A stretch of DNA of 64,000 nucleotides, from contig JAVIAB010000025.1 of the NCBI GenBank assembly GCA_032433765.1, positions 35,920,782 to 35,984,781 on the forward strand, in the 5' to 3' direction. Numbering within the stretch: position 1 is the stretch's first letter; each line of letters starts with the position of its first letter. This DNA comes from Megaustenia siamemsis (Eukaryota; Mollusca; Gastropoda; Stylommatophora; Ariophantidae). Position numbers and translations under genes: made by a program. The notes below the pieces were generated by a model. That model did not search any database. It worked only from the letters and a program-made list of their open reading frames with translations, and had not been told where the DNA came from. Of the stretch, positions 1-11,407 are shown piece after piece.

Positions 1-1518
1 TAACTGAAGGTAGATGAGTGGATATAACTGAAGGTAGATGAGTGGATATAACTGAAGGTAGACAAGTGGATATGACTGAAGGTAGTTAAGTGGATATAAC
101 TGAAGGTAGATGTGTGGATATAACTGAAGGTAGACAAGTGGATATAACTGAAGGTAAATGAGTGGATATAACTGAAGGTAAATGAGTGGATATAACTGTA
201 GGTAGAAGATGAGTGGATATAACTGAAGGTAGACAAGTGGATATGACTGAAGGTAGTTAAGTGGATATAACTGAAGGTAGATGAGTGGATATAACTGAAG
301 GTAGATGAGTGGATATAACTGAAGGTAGACAAGTGGATATAACTGAAGGTAGATGAGTGGATATAACTGAAGGTAGATGAGTGGATATAACTGAAGGTAG
401 ATGAGTGGATATAACTGAAGGTAGATGAGTGGATATAACTGAAGGTAGATGAGTGGATATAACTGAAGGTAAATGAGTGGATATAACTGAAGGTAGACAA
501 GTGGATATAACTGAAGGTAAATGAGTGGATATAACTGAAGGTAAATGAGTGGATATAACTGAAGGTAGAAGATGAGTGGATATAACTGAAGGTAAATGAG
601 TGGATATAACTGAAGGTAGACAAGTGGATATAACTGAAGGTAGATGAGTGGATATAACTGAAGGTAGATGAGTGTTTATTGAAGGTAGATGAGTAGATAT
701 AACTGAAGGTAGATGAGTGGATATAACTGAAGGTAGATGAGTGGATATAACTGAAGGTAGATGAGTGGATATAACTGAAGGTAGATGAGTGGATATAACT
801 GAAGGTAGATGAGTGGATATAACTGAAGGTAGTTAAGTGGATATAACTGAAGGTAGATGAGTGGATATAACTGAAGGTAGTTAAGTGGATATAACTGAAG
901 GTAAATGAGTGGATATAACTGAAGGTAGAATATGAGTGGATATAACTGAAGGTAGTTAAGTGGATATAACTGAAGGTAGATGAGTGGATATAACTGAAGG
1001 TAGTTAAGTGGATATAACTGAAGGTAGATGAGTGGATATAACTGAAGGTAGATGAGTGGATATAACTGAAGGTAGTTAAGTGGATATAACTGAAGGTAGA
1101 CAAGTGGATATAACTGAAGGTAGATGAGTGGATATAACTGAAGGTAGATGAGTGGATATAACTGAAGGTAGATGAGTGGATATGACTGAAGGTAGACAAG
1201 TGGATATGACTGAAGGTAGTTAAGTGGATATAACTGAAGGTAGATGTGTGGATATAACTGAAGGTAGATGAGTGGATATAACTGAAGGTAGATGAGTGGA
1301 TATAACTGAAGGTAGTTAAGTGGATATAACTGAAGGTAAATGAGTGGATATAACTGAAGGTAGTTAAGTGGATATAACTGAAGGTAGATGAGTGGATATA
1401 ACTGAAGGTAGTTAAGTGGATATAACTGAAGGTAAATGAGTGGATATAACTGAAGGTAGAATATGAGTGGATATAACTGAAGGTAGATGAGTGGATACAA
1501 CTGAAGTTAGATGAGTGG
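1..1518. repeat. Minisatellite, 24-bp unit, ~63 copies
   Basis: Tandem units of 24 bp with core ATAACTGAAGGTAGATGAGT, running in from the left edge. Variants swap GATGAG for GACAAG, GTTAAG or AAATGAG, and a few units are 2-3 bp longer. The unit length is divisible by three, so a long open frame exists on the minus strand, but it is only the repeat. Confidence 0.97.
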
Positions 1519-1557
1519 CTGAATCAAAAGAAAGCAGAAATAAACAGATCAGATAAG

Positions 1558-2573
1558 GCAATTAATGTTGTGATATCTAAAACTGACACTTCTCTCCAAT
1601 TAATGTTGTGATATCTATCACTGAACCTGCTCTCCAATCAATGTTGTGATATCTATCACTGACACTTCTCTCCAATCAATGTTGTGATATCTAACACTGA
1701 CACTGCTCTCCAATCAATGTTGTGATATCTAACACTGACACTGCTCTCCAATCAATGTTGTGATATCTAACACTGACACTGCTCTCCAATCAATGTTGTG
1801 ATATCTAACACTGACACTGCTCTCCAATCAATGTTGTGATTTCTAACACTGACACTGCTCTCCAATCAATGTTGTGATTTCTAACACTGACACTGCTCTC
1901 CAATCAATGTTGTGATTTCTAACACTGACACTGCTCTCCAATCAATGTTGTGATTTCTAACACTGACACTGCTCTCCAATCAATGTTGTGATTTCTAACA
2001 CTGACACTTCTCTCCAATCAATGTTGTGATATCTATCACTGACACTGCTCTCCAATCAATGTTGTGATATCTAACACTGACACTGCTCTCCAATCAATGT
2101 TGTGATATCTAACACTGACACTGCTCTCCAATCAATGTTGTGATTTCTACACTGACACTGCTCTCCAATCAATGTTGTGATATCTATCACTGACACTGCT
2201 CTCCAATCAATGTTGTGATTTCTACACTGACACTGCTCTCCAATCAATGTTGTGATTTCTACACTGACACTGCTCTCCAATCAATGTTGTGATATCTAAC
2301 ACTGACACTGCTCTCCAATCAATGTTGTGATATCTATCACTGACACTGCTCTCCAATCAATGTTGTGATATCTATCACTGACACTGCTCTCCAATCAATG
2401 TTGTGATATCTAACACTGACACTGCTCTCCAATCAATGTTGTGATATCTAACACTGACACTGCTCTCCAATCAATGTTGTGATATCTAACACTGACACTG
2501 CTCTCCAATCAATGTTGTGATATCTAACACTGACACTGCTCTCCAATCAATGTTGTGATATCTAACACTGACA
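1558..2573. repeat. Minisatellite, 38-bp unit, ~26 copies
   Basis: Head-to-tail 38-bp units with cores CAATGTTGTGATATCTAACA and CTGACACTGCTCTCC. The last unit is cut by the retroposon that starts at 2575. A related piece of the unit (CACAGACACTTCTCACC) reappears just right of the retroposon at about 3651-3667, so the retroposon sits at the array edge. The array lies in an intron of the minus-strand CAP gene, downstream of the donor at 3711. Confidence 0.96.
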
Positions 2574-2574
2574 G

Positions 2575-3648
2575 GACTTCCGTTGTAAAGATAATGGATC
2601 TAGGTCACGTTCTCTCGATCACTGCAGAAAGTGCATTCGGTATCTGATTAATTTTGGTTCTCCATTGTATTTACTGCGTTAAAGTAAAAATGATGATCTA
2701 CTTATTACATCTGCGCCGCTAAAGCTAAGTCGTACGCCGGCAACAGTGCCTTTTTGACAAATCAAGTGTTGTAAATGAGACCTTCCACCGTCTAGACTTG
2801 ATCTGCGATTTACGTCACATTGGTGCTGTTCATGACCGTTGATGGAATTCCTTGATGCAAGTTATTTCCATATTACTCAGTAATGTAAACTATTTCGTCA
2901 GCCGCAGTTTTATCTCTTTATGGAATTTGCACCGTGCTTTGTTCTTCGTAGGCTGCTTTCACTAGAGTAATAAGGAATCTAAAGGGAGCGAAATTGTGTG
3001 TACGACATTGTTGTGTGCTACGTCATCGTAATGGCTCATTGTACATCCCTAGACCGGCCGTACGCTAATCTTATGGTCTGTTGTTTGATGTGCGATGGGG
3101 ATAATCTGACGACTAACTGTGTGTCTATATGTTCGGAATTTGAGTCAACAACAATGGCCTAACATCATCAAGCACTATACATTTTTTAAAAATATGACAA
3201 TAATCATTTTCAAGAGGACGTGAACTTCCGGTATATGGTGTATAGGCGGAGGGAACAATTGAAGGCTACGCATGAAAAGTGTTCCTTGTTACAGTTTCCT
3301 CATATTCCAAGTCCGGCTTGTTGCAGGAGCTACTGCGTTAAGTGCTCTGTGCACACTGTGAGTTGTGTGTCTCATTCGTTTTGATCATGTTTCGATATTC
3401 CAATTGTTTACGATGAATGATAGTATCGTATAACAGGGAACAGTTGGCTGTGTTCACTTTCTGCGCAGTTTCGCCGTATGTCTTTTGGTGTGTGCTGAGA
3501 CTGCTATGATGGGGACTACAGATACCTTTCTTTGTTTGGGAGATGAGATATTAATTCAGATGATTAAGCTGGCACGGGCGGTTGAGCAATTATGGATTTT
3601 AATTCGTTTGCAGTGATACCGGGGCCTTCCATAACCAAATAACCAAAT
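2575..3648 (+). mobile_element. Non-coding retroposon, copy 1 (~1.07 kb)
   Basis: This copy is homologous over its whole length to 52727-53784. Both start with GACTTCCG and end with the block ATGGATTTTAATTCGTTTGC followed by a short CCATAACCAAATAACC-type tail. The flanks carry an imperfect 10-bp target-site duplication (AACACTGACA at 2564-2573, AACACAGACA at 3649-3658). No credible ORF is present. A simple 3' tail, variable 5' truncation in other copies and 10-12-bp duplications indicate target-primed retrotransposition driven by an unknown partner LINE. I cannot name the family. It lies antisense in an intron of the CAP gene. Confidence 0.8.
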
Positions 3649-3711
3649 AACACAGACACTTCTCACCGACTACGCTCATCAACTTATACTCCCATACATT
3701 CAGCCACCTAC

Positions 3712-3887
3712 CAACTTTTTCATGTTGCTAGAACTTTGTGAGCTTCTCAGTTTGTTGTGACGTTCTAGAATAGCGTCTTTCTCCTGAAAATTGAAGGCAG
3801 TCATTTCTTGATTGATCTCCCTTTTGATGCGACTCTCCTCGATGTTGTCTCCCTTTAAGATAACACCAGCATCAGTGTACAGGACTT
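3712..3887 (-). CDS. CAP-superfamily secreted protein, exon 3 (start of CAP domain)
   Basis: Minus-strand exon of 176 nt bounded by an acceptor (TTTCTCCAG, cut after 3888) and a donor (GTAGGT, 3711-3706). It supplies two bases of a split codon and then 58 residues. The last 21 residues carry the hallmark start of the CAP (CRISP/antigen 5/PR-1) fold: an acidic-aliphatic run, then ERHNKLR, then SSSNMKKL, matching the family pattern of I-L-x-x-H-N-x-L-R followed about ten residues later by N-M-x-K-L. The preceding residues look like a propeptide and include a basic RIKRE site. An upstream exon with matching phase 1 lies at 10819-10903. The CAP cysteines and metal-site histidines would be in exons off the left edge. 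CAP proteins are secreted and functionally diverse, so the role is not inferable here. The donor could also be 4 bp further along (GTGGCT), which is weaker. Confidence 0.72.
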
Positions 3888-3902
3888 CTGGAGAAATTTA
3901 TA

Positions 3903-5128
3903 AGGAGCGTAGGCATGAGTGAGTTCTGGGTTCAGTGGGAGGGTAGGCATGAGTGAGTTGTGGGATGAGTGGGAGGGTAGGCATGAGTGAGTTCTGGGTT
4001 CAGTGGGAGGGTAGGCATGAGTGAGTTGTGGGATGAGTGGGAGGGTAGGCATGAGTGAGTTCTGGGTTCAGTGGGAGGGTAGGCATGAGTGAGTTGTGGG
4101 ATGAGTGGGAGGGTAGGCATGAGTGAGTTGTGGGATGAGTGGAAGGGTAGGCATGAGTAAGTTCTGGGATGAGTGGAAGGGTAGGCATGAGTGAGTTGTG
4201 GGATGAGTGGTAGCGTAGGCATGAGTGAGTTGTGGGATGAGTGGGAAGGTAGGCAAGAGTGAGTTGTGGGATGAGTGGGAGGGTAGGCATGAGTGAGTTG
4301 TGGGATGAGTGGAAGGGTAGGCATGAGTGAGTTCTGGGATGAGTGGGAGCATAGGCATAAGTGAGTTGTGGGATGAGTGGGACCGTAGGCATGAGTGAGT
4401 TGTGGGATGAGTGGGAGGGTAGGCATGAGTGAGTTGTGAGATGAGTGGGAGGGTAGGCAAGAGTGAATTGAGTGATGAGTGGGAGGGTAGGCAAGAGTAA
4501 GTTGTGGGATGAGTGGGAGGGTAGGTAAGAGTGAGTTGTGAGATAAGTGGAAAGGTAGGCAAGAGTGAATTGTGGGATGAGTGGAAATGTAGTCATGAGT
4601 GAGTTGTTGGATGAGTGGGAGAGTAGGCAAGAGTGAATTGAGTGATGAGTGGGAGGGTAGGCAAGAGTGAGTTGTGGGATGAGTGGGAGGGTAGGTAAGA
4701 GTGAGTTGTTGGATGAGTGGGAGTGTAGGCAAGAGTGAGTTGAGTGATGAGTGGGAGGGTAGGCAAGAGTGAGTTTCTGGATGAGTGGGAGGGTAGTCAA
4801 GAGTGAGTTGTGGGATGAGTGGGAGGGTATGTAAAAGTGAGATGTGGGATGAATGGGAAGCTAGGCATGAGTGAGTTGAGGGGTGAGTAATAGGGTAGAC
4901 ATGAGTGAGTTGAGGGGTGAGTGGGAGTGTAGACATGGGTGAGTTGTGGAATGAGTGGGAGTGTAGATATGAGTGAGTTGTGGAATGAGTGGGAGTTTAG
5001 ATATGAGTGAGTTGTGGAATGAGTGGGAGTGTAGACATGGGTGAGTTGTGGAATGAGTGGGAGTGTAGACATGGGTGAGTTGTGGAATGAGAAGAAGGGT
5101 AGGATGAGTGAGTTGCTGGATGCGTGGG
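3903..5128. repeat. Minisatellite, 34-bp unit, ~35 copies
   Basis: Units of 34 bp with core GTAGGCATGAGTGAGTTGTG and GGATGAGTGGGAGG. On the minus strand the array is pyrimidine-rich and ends only about 15 bases upstream of the CAP exon 3 acceptor, so it supplies most of that exon's upstream intron context. Units diverge toward 5128 (TAGACATGGGTGAGTTGTGG). The several 100-330-residue frames through it are repeat artefacts. Confidence 0.97.
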
Positions 5129-5212
5129 TGTAGCTGGGAGTCCCACGTGAAGAGAGTGTCATCTGAGTCAAGAGTGTTGATAGTAATGAGTTGTCGAAGT
5201 GGGGGAGGGGGA

Positions 5213-6975
5213 CGTAACATTAATCAGGAGCGTTGACAAGGTTGTATTGTGGATGTCTTGGGTGTAACATTAATCAGGAGCTTTGACAAGTTTGTATTGT
5301 GGATGTCTTGGGCGTAACATTAATCAGGAGCTTTGACAAGGTTGTATTGTGGATGTCTTGGGTGTAACATTAATCAGGAGCTTTGACAAGGTTGTATTGT
5401 GGATGTCTTGGGCGTAACATTAATCAGGAGCTTTGACAAGGATGTATTGTGGATGTCTTGGTCGTAACATTAATCAAGGGCGTTGACAAGGTTGTATTGT
5501 GGATGTCTTGGGCGTAACATTAATCAGGAGCTTTGACATGGTTGTATTGTGGATGTCTTGGGTGTAACATTAATCAGGAGCTTTGACAAGGTTGTATTGT
5601 GGATGTCTTGGACGTAACATTAATCAGGAGCTTTGACAAGGTTGTATTATGGATGTCTTGAGCGTAACATTAATCAGGAGCGTTGACAAGGTTGTACTGT
5701 GAATGTCTTGGGCATAACATTAATCAGGAGCTTTGACAAGGATGTATTGTGGATGTCTTGGTCGTAACATTAATCAAGGGCGTTGACAAGGTTGTATTGT
5801 GGATGTCTTGGGTGTAACATTAATCAGGAGCTTTGACATGGTTGTATTGTGGATGTCTTGGGTGTAACATTAATCAGGAGCTTTGATAAGGTTGTATTGT
5901 GGATGTCTTTGGCGTAACCTTAATCAGGGGCTTTGACAATGTTGTATTGTGAGTGTCTTGAGCGTAACACTAATCAAGGGCGTTGACAAGGTTGTATTGT
6001 GGATGTTTTTGGCGTAACATTAATCAGGGGCTTTGACAAGGTTGTATTGTGGATGTCTTGGGCGCATCATTAATCAGGAGCTTTGAAAAGGTTGTATTGT
6101 GGATGTCTTGGGTGTAACATTAATCAGGAGCGTTCACAAGGTTGTATTGTGGATGTCTTTGGTGTAACATTAATCAGGAGCGTTGACAAGGTTGTATTGT
6201 GGATGTTTTGGGTGTAACATTAATCAAGAGCGTTGACAATGTTGTATTGTGGATGTCTTGGGCATAACATTAATCAGGAGCGTTGACAAGGTTGTATTGT
6301 GGATGTCTTGGGTGTAACATTAATCAGGAGCTTTGACAAGGTTGTATTGTGGATGTCTTGGGTGTAACATTAATCAGGAGCTTTGACATGGTTGTATTGT
6401 GGATATCTTGGTTCTAACATTAATCAGGGCTTTGACAAGGTTGTATTGTGGATGTCTTGGGCGTAACATTAATCAGGAGCGTTGACAAGGTTGTATTGTG
6501 GATGTCTTGGTCTAACATTAATCAGGGGTTTTGACAAGGTTGTATTCTGGATGTCTTGGGCGTAACATTAATCAGGAGCGTTGACAAGGTTGTATTGTGG
6601 ATGTCTTGGGGTAACATTAATCAGGGGCTTTGACAAGGTTGTATTGTGAATGTCTTGGGCATAACATTAATCAGGAGCGTTGACAAGGTTGTATTGTGAA
6701 TGTCTTGGGCATAACATTAATCAGGAGCGTTGACAAGGTTGTATTGTGGATGTCTTGTGCGCAGCAACATTAATCAGGAGCTTTGACAAGGTTGTATTGT
6801 GGATGTCTTGGGCGCAACATTAATCAGGGCGTTGACAAGGTTTTATTGTGAATGTCTTGGGCGTAACATTGATCAGGAGCGTTGACAAGATTGTATTGTG
6901 GATGTCTTGGGTGTAACATTAATCAGGAGCTTTGACAAGGTTGTATTGTGGATGTGTTGGGCGTATTATTAATCA
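5213..6975. repeat. Minisatellite, 50-bp unit, ~35 copies
   Basis: Tandem 50-bp units with cores GTAACATTAATCAGGAGC and TTGACAAGGTTGTATTGTGG. Variation is mostly C/T transitions and one-base indels. Located in CAP gene intron 2. Confidence 0.97.
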
Positions 6976-7039
6976 TGAGCGTAGGGAATAATGGGTTGAG
7001 GGAAGGGTGCAGCAGGAACCTAGAGGTATGAAAGTAAAT

Positions 7040-8562
7040 GTACTGACATTATCCACGTGATGTAATGTGAACTGACATTCTCCACGTGATGTAATTTGTG
7101 CTGAGATTTTCCACGTGATGTAATGTGAACTGACATTCTCCACGTGATGTAATGTGTGCTGACATTTTCCACGTGATGTAATGTGAACTGACATTCTCCA
7201 CGTGATGTAATGTGTGCTGACATTCTCCACGTGATGTAATGTGAACTGACATTCTCCACGTGACGCAATGTGAACTGACATTCTCCACGTGATGTAATGT
7301 GAACTGACATTTTCCACGTGATATAATGTGAACTGACATTCTCCACGTGACGTAATGTGAACTGACATTTTCCACGTGACGCAATGTGGACTGACATTCT
7401 CCACGTGACGCAATGTGAACTGACATTCTCCGTGTGACGCAATGTGAACTGACATTCTCCACGTGATGCAATGCGAACTGACATTCTCCACGTGATGTAA
7501 TATACACTGACATTCTCCACGTGATGTAATATACACTGACATTCTCCACGTGATGTAATATACAGACATTCTCCACGTGATGTAATATACACTGACATTC
7601 TCCACGTGATGTAATATACAGACATTCTCCACGTGATGTAATATACACTGACATTCTCCACGTGATGTAATATACACTGACATTCTCCACGTTATGTAAT
7701 ATACACTGACATTCTCCACGTTATGTAATATACACTGACATTCTCCACGTGATGTAATATACACTGACATTCTCCACGTGATGTAATATACAGACATTCT
7801 CCACGTGATGTAATATACAGACATTCTCCACGTGATGTAATATACACTGACATTCTCCACGTGATGTAATATACACTGACATTCTCCACGTGATGTAATA
7901 TACACTGACATTCTCCACGTGATGTAATATACACTGACATTCTCCACGTGATGTAATATACACTGACATTCTCCATGTGATGTAATGTGAACTGACATTC
8001 TCCACGTGATGTAATGTGAACTGACATTCTCCACGTGATGTAATATACACTGACATTCTCCACGTGATGCAATGTGAACTGACATTCTCCACGTGATGTA
8101 ATGTGAACTGACATTCTCCACGTGATGTAATATACACTGACATTCTCCACGTGATGTAATATACACTGACATTCTCCACGTGATGTAATGTGAACTGACA
8201 TTCTCCACGTGATGTAATGTGAACTGACATTCTCCACGTGATGCAATGTGAACTGACATTCTCCACGTGATGTAATGTGAACTGACATTCTCCACGTGAT
8301 GTAATGTGAACTGACATTCTCCACGTGATGTAATATACACTGACATTCTCCACGTGATGTAATGTGAACTGACATTCTCCACGTGATGTAATGTGAACTG
8401 ACATTCTCCACATGATGTAATGTGAACTGACATTCTCCACGTGATGCAATGTGAACTGACATTCTCCACGTGATGCAATGTGAACTGACATTCTCCACGT
8501 GATGCAATGTGAACTGACATTCTCCACGTGATGTAATGTGAACTGACATTCTCCACGTGATG
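7040..8562. repeat. Minisatellite, 29-bp unit, ~52 copies, each with an E-box
   Basis: Units of 29 bp with core ACTGACATTCTCCACGTGAT. Nearly every unit carries the palindrome CACGTG, a canonical E-box. Subtypes differ at the TGTAATGTGA versus TGTAATATAC segment and are interspersed in blocks. The long frames on the minus strand are repeat artefacts. The array abuts a decayed LINE on the right. Confidence 0.97.
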
Positions 8563-10122
8563 TATATCTTTATGACGCCTCTGGTATATCGACAGGGAAG
8601 AGACAGACGGGAAACCACCTCCACACTTCAAAACGAACACGATCACATCTCCTCGTGGTGTGGAGTAGCAGGTGCCTTGGTTAATCCTAATAAAGCATCG
8701 GTTGCATGGTTCTCACTTAACAATCATATCGTTAATACGACCACACCGGTAGTACGAATGGGAGCTGATGAGGTGATCAGGGACAGGTTGATGACGTAAC
8801 TCGGAGTTAAGTTTGATCGCAGCCTGTGTTTTCGGGACCATGTCGACCATGTGATAACAAAATTCCATAAATGGATTAGCCGCCTTGAAGATCATGGCAG
8901 CTGCCAACATCGAGCAGAGGTTATTTACTCTTCTGTTCCAGGGATTAGTCCTCGCACCAATCGAGTACGCCCTGACAATACTGCCAGTAAGACTCAAATT
9001 GATTGGCTGGAGAAAATACAGGATGAGCCTGTGCGTATTATCTAGGGGTGTACGAGTGTGACCTTTACCTTTACGAAGGACTCCCTGTGTAGCAATGAGG
9101 TGTCTTCTTGACTTTCCAACCATGGATGATAGGATCAAGATTGGGAGTGCACGAGCATACCTGAAGATAAGTGCAGATAAAGAGCATTCATTGCACCACG
9201 TGCTCAACACAGGGAAAGGTGTCAGGCTATAAGGAGGCAAATCATGGGTGGACCGAGCAGAAGATGTCATTAAACAGGTCTGTGGGCTTACCAATATCAG
9301 CGTTGGTGATGAGTGGATACCGGTGCCTACATCATTCAATGGGACATTCTCGTGTATTGTCACACTCGACAGGAAATGTAGGGAACAGAACTCAGTCGTG
9401 GTCAATGCGGAGGTCAACGGTCTCATCTTGGATAACACCGATGAGATAGATGCAGTTATCTATACAGACGGATCTGTAATACGACACAAAAAGAGTGCAT
9501 GGGCATTTACAGCACGCTCGGCAGGCAGAATAGTCAAGGAAGACAGTGGTGGATACGTCATGACCACGAGTAGCATGACAATGGAGGCGATGGCAGTGAC
9601 CAAGGCATTCAAATGGTTAGAGTCACAAGACTACATCCACGCATGTATACTGAGTGATTCGATGAGCATGATAAAAAAAGTGGAGGCGGGCTCTTTACGC
9701 ATGCAATGGGTAGAGTCGTTGCAGAAATCCAAAATACGTAAGGTCACCTTTGTCTTTGTCCCTGGACATGCGGGAGTACGGGTAAAAGGAAACAGCGGAC
9801 ATATTGACTAGCTGTGCGGTCGTTGAAGACGGTCAACCAATGGATCGGGCTGACGTTATCAATGCTCTCCGAGATGTGGGAAGAGCACAGGACTTCGACA
9901 ACCATGAGTCCACGTCCCTTCTTCGGATGAAAGAGATGGAGGTTAAGATGGGCACAGCCAGAAATGAGAAACTTAGTTGGCATGTAAGAAGACTTATCAA
10001 CCAACATAGAACTGGAGTCGTCAGTCGCTGGACACTGCGGGACCTGCTGAGGAGAGGATCTGAACATTTACGGATATGTTCGGAGTACAATGATGATGCC
10101 CCGCAAATAAATCATTAATTCA
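8563..10122 (+). pseudogene. LINE A: decayed RT C-terminus plus RNase H domain
   Basis: Plus-strand LINE remnant read in several frames. About 8610-9045 gives the post-catalytic RT region (ALVNPNKASVAWFSLNN), broken by frameshifts. 9248-9811 encodes an RNase H domain with IYTDGS (first Asp), MTMEAMAV (Glu), LSDSMSM (Asp) and FVFVPGHAGVR. A frameshift near 9795 destroys the expected GNERAD motif that is intact in the second copy at 34878. The tail frame continues to a stop at 10118, followed by an AATAACTCAA-type tail. LINEs carrying RNase H after RT belong to I-like groups (I, Nimb, Ingi and relatives); the exact clade is unresolved. It is inactive and 5'-truncated, and lies antisense within intron 2 of the CAP gene. 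Confidence 0.85.
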
Positions 10123-10520
10123 ACAATAACTCAATCATAGCTCGCAACACTATCAACTAATATACCTTGCTACACTATCAACTAATATCATACATTGCTA
10201 CACTATCAACTAATATCATACCTTGCTACACTATCAACTAATATCATACCTTGCTACACTATCAACTAATATCATACCTTGCTACACTATAAACTATTAT
10301 GATAGCTCGCTACATAATCAGATAATATGATAGCTCGCTACACTATCATCTAATATCATAGCTCGTTAAACTATCAGCTAATATCATAGCTCGTTAAACT
10401 ATCAGCTAATATGATAGCTCGCTACACTATCAGCTAATATCATAGCTCGTTAAAACTATCAGCTAATATCATAGCTCACTACAGTATCAATTAATATCAT
10501 ATCAGGCTATAGGTTCCCAA
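10123..10520. repeat. Minisatellite, 28-bp unit, ~14 copies
   Basis: Units of 28 bp with core CTATCAACTAATATCATA plus CCTTGCTACA or GCTCGCTACA. It starts directly after the LINE A tail. Confidence 0.93.
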
Positions 10521-10818
10521 CTAATATCAAGTGCCGTATAGCCTGACAATAAATTTAAGCAGGCAGCTTTGTAAACTTTCAGGCTGACTTGCAGCAGACG
10601 ACTTACACCTGAAGGTCATGACCTCTCTTAAGGTGTCAAGGCCTATACCCTCACTCGTGCGGGGAAATCCTCTGATGATCAGATGGTCTCTTGTTGTAAC
10701 GCTCTGTTGATAAACAGTTCCAAATCATCATCATATGTATGATAACATTTCATGTACTGGTTTAAAAGAAACGAAATTGAAGGAAAGTCACGTGGTTCAC
10801 AGATATGTGTGTACTGAC
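10521..10818. other. Unique intron sequence after CAP exon 2
   Basis: Non-repetitive stretch on the 3' side (minus strand) of CAP exon 2. An open frame continues through the exon 2 donor to a stop at 10679, giving a 71-residue frame if unspliced. I favour splicing at 10818 because the phase then fits exon 3. Nothing else is recognisable. Confidence 0.5.
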
Positions 10819-10903
10819 CTCCCATCATGGCATCCGTTGCCAAGGTCAACAACAGGACACAGAACATGCGCCTCGTGATCGTTGAGTGTGCCATGTCTCG
10901 GTA
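10819..10903 (-). CDS. CAP-superfamily secreted protein, exon 2 (signal peptide)
   Basis: Minus-strand exon with nine bases of leader, ATG at 10894 and 25 codons plus one base, ending at a GTCAGT donor (10818-10813). The residues form a typical signal peptide: an n-region with two arginines, the hydrophobic core FCVLLLTLA, and a small-residue cleavage region near residue 22. The donor leaves phase 1, and the acceptor of the CAP exon at 3887 needs exactly phase 1, restoring a Glu codon across the junction. The candidate acceptor upstream is ACTCTCCAG (ending at 10904), with a weak pyrimidine tract. Linkage to exon 3, about 6.9 kb away, is inferred from strand, order, phase and the need of a CAP protein for a signal peptide. 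The alternative is a single-exon 71-residue secreted peptide. Confidence 0.58.
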
Positions 10904-10956
10904 CTGGAGAGTCTCAATGTGACTTGCAAATGGGAACCGTGGCTGTGTGAAGCAAT

Positions 10957-11098
10957 GGGAAGGTTACAGGTCACAGGTATTGTAATGTGGACATTAGACG
11001 ATGTTGAGATTGTTAGTGTTTTGTTGTAGGGAAGGTTACAGGTCACAGGTATTGTAATGTGGACATTAGACGATGCCGAGATTGTTGGTGTTTTGTTG
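10957..11098. repeat. Tandem duplication, ~72-bp unit, 2 copies
   Basis: Two adjacent copies share GGTTACAGGTCACAGG and ATGTGGACATTAGACGATG and differ at a few bases. It lies just upstream (minus strand) of CAP exon 2 and may be the smallest stage of array formation. Confidence 0.9.
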
Positions 11099-11112
11099 TT
11101 GATTGTGAATCT

Positions 11113-11335
11113 GATTGAGAGAGAAAGAGAGAGAGAGAGAGAGAGCGAGAGACAGACAAAGAGAAAGAGAGAGACAGACAGAGAGAGAGGGGAAAGAGAG
11201 AGGCAGAGACAGAGGAAGACGGAGACGGAAAAAGAGAGACAGACAGAGACAGAGAAACACAGAGAGAAACAGACAAAGAGAAACAGACAAAGAGAAACAG
11301 ACAAAGAGAAACAGACAAAGAGACAATGAAAGAGT
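11113..11335. repeat. Purine-only low-complexity tract
   Basis: A (GA)n/(GACA)n tract, almost purely purine plus C on the plus strand, grading into a regular GAAACAGACAAAGA unit near 11265-11325. The minus-strand CTCTCT frames are artefacts. It could form triplex or H-DNA. Confidence 0.93.
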
Positions 11336-11407
11336 GAGAGATGTGCCGCGCTTAACGAGAAGATGAAGTCTACACATTTCGCGTCACCACTGGGAGCAAG
11401 AGAAGGT

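Noticed and set aside
676..1500. 274-residue minus-strand frame rich in YLQLYPL
   Set aside because: 24-bp repeat, eight-residue periodicity, no start context or domain.
6973..8646. Minus-strand frames up to 557 residues
   Set aside because: 29-bp repeat that happens to lack stops in any rotation; same motif appears in all three minus frames.
10679..10894. Complete 71-residue secreted peptide gene
   Set aside because: The frame passes a usable donor at 10818 whose phase matches the CAP exon at 3887, and the part after the donor shows no family pattern. Kept as an alternative, not as the main call.
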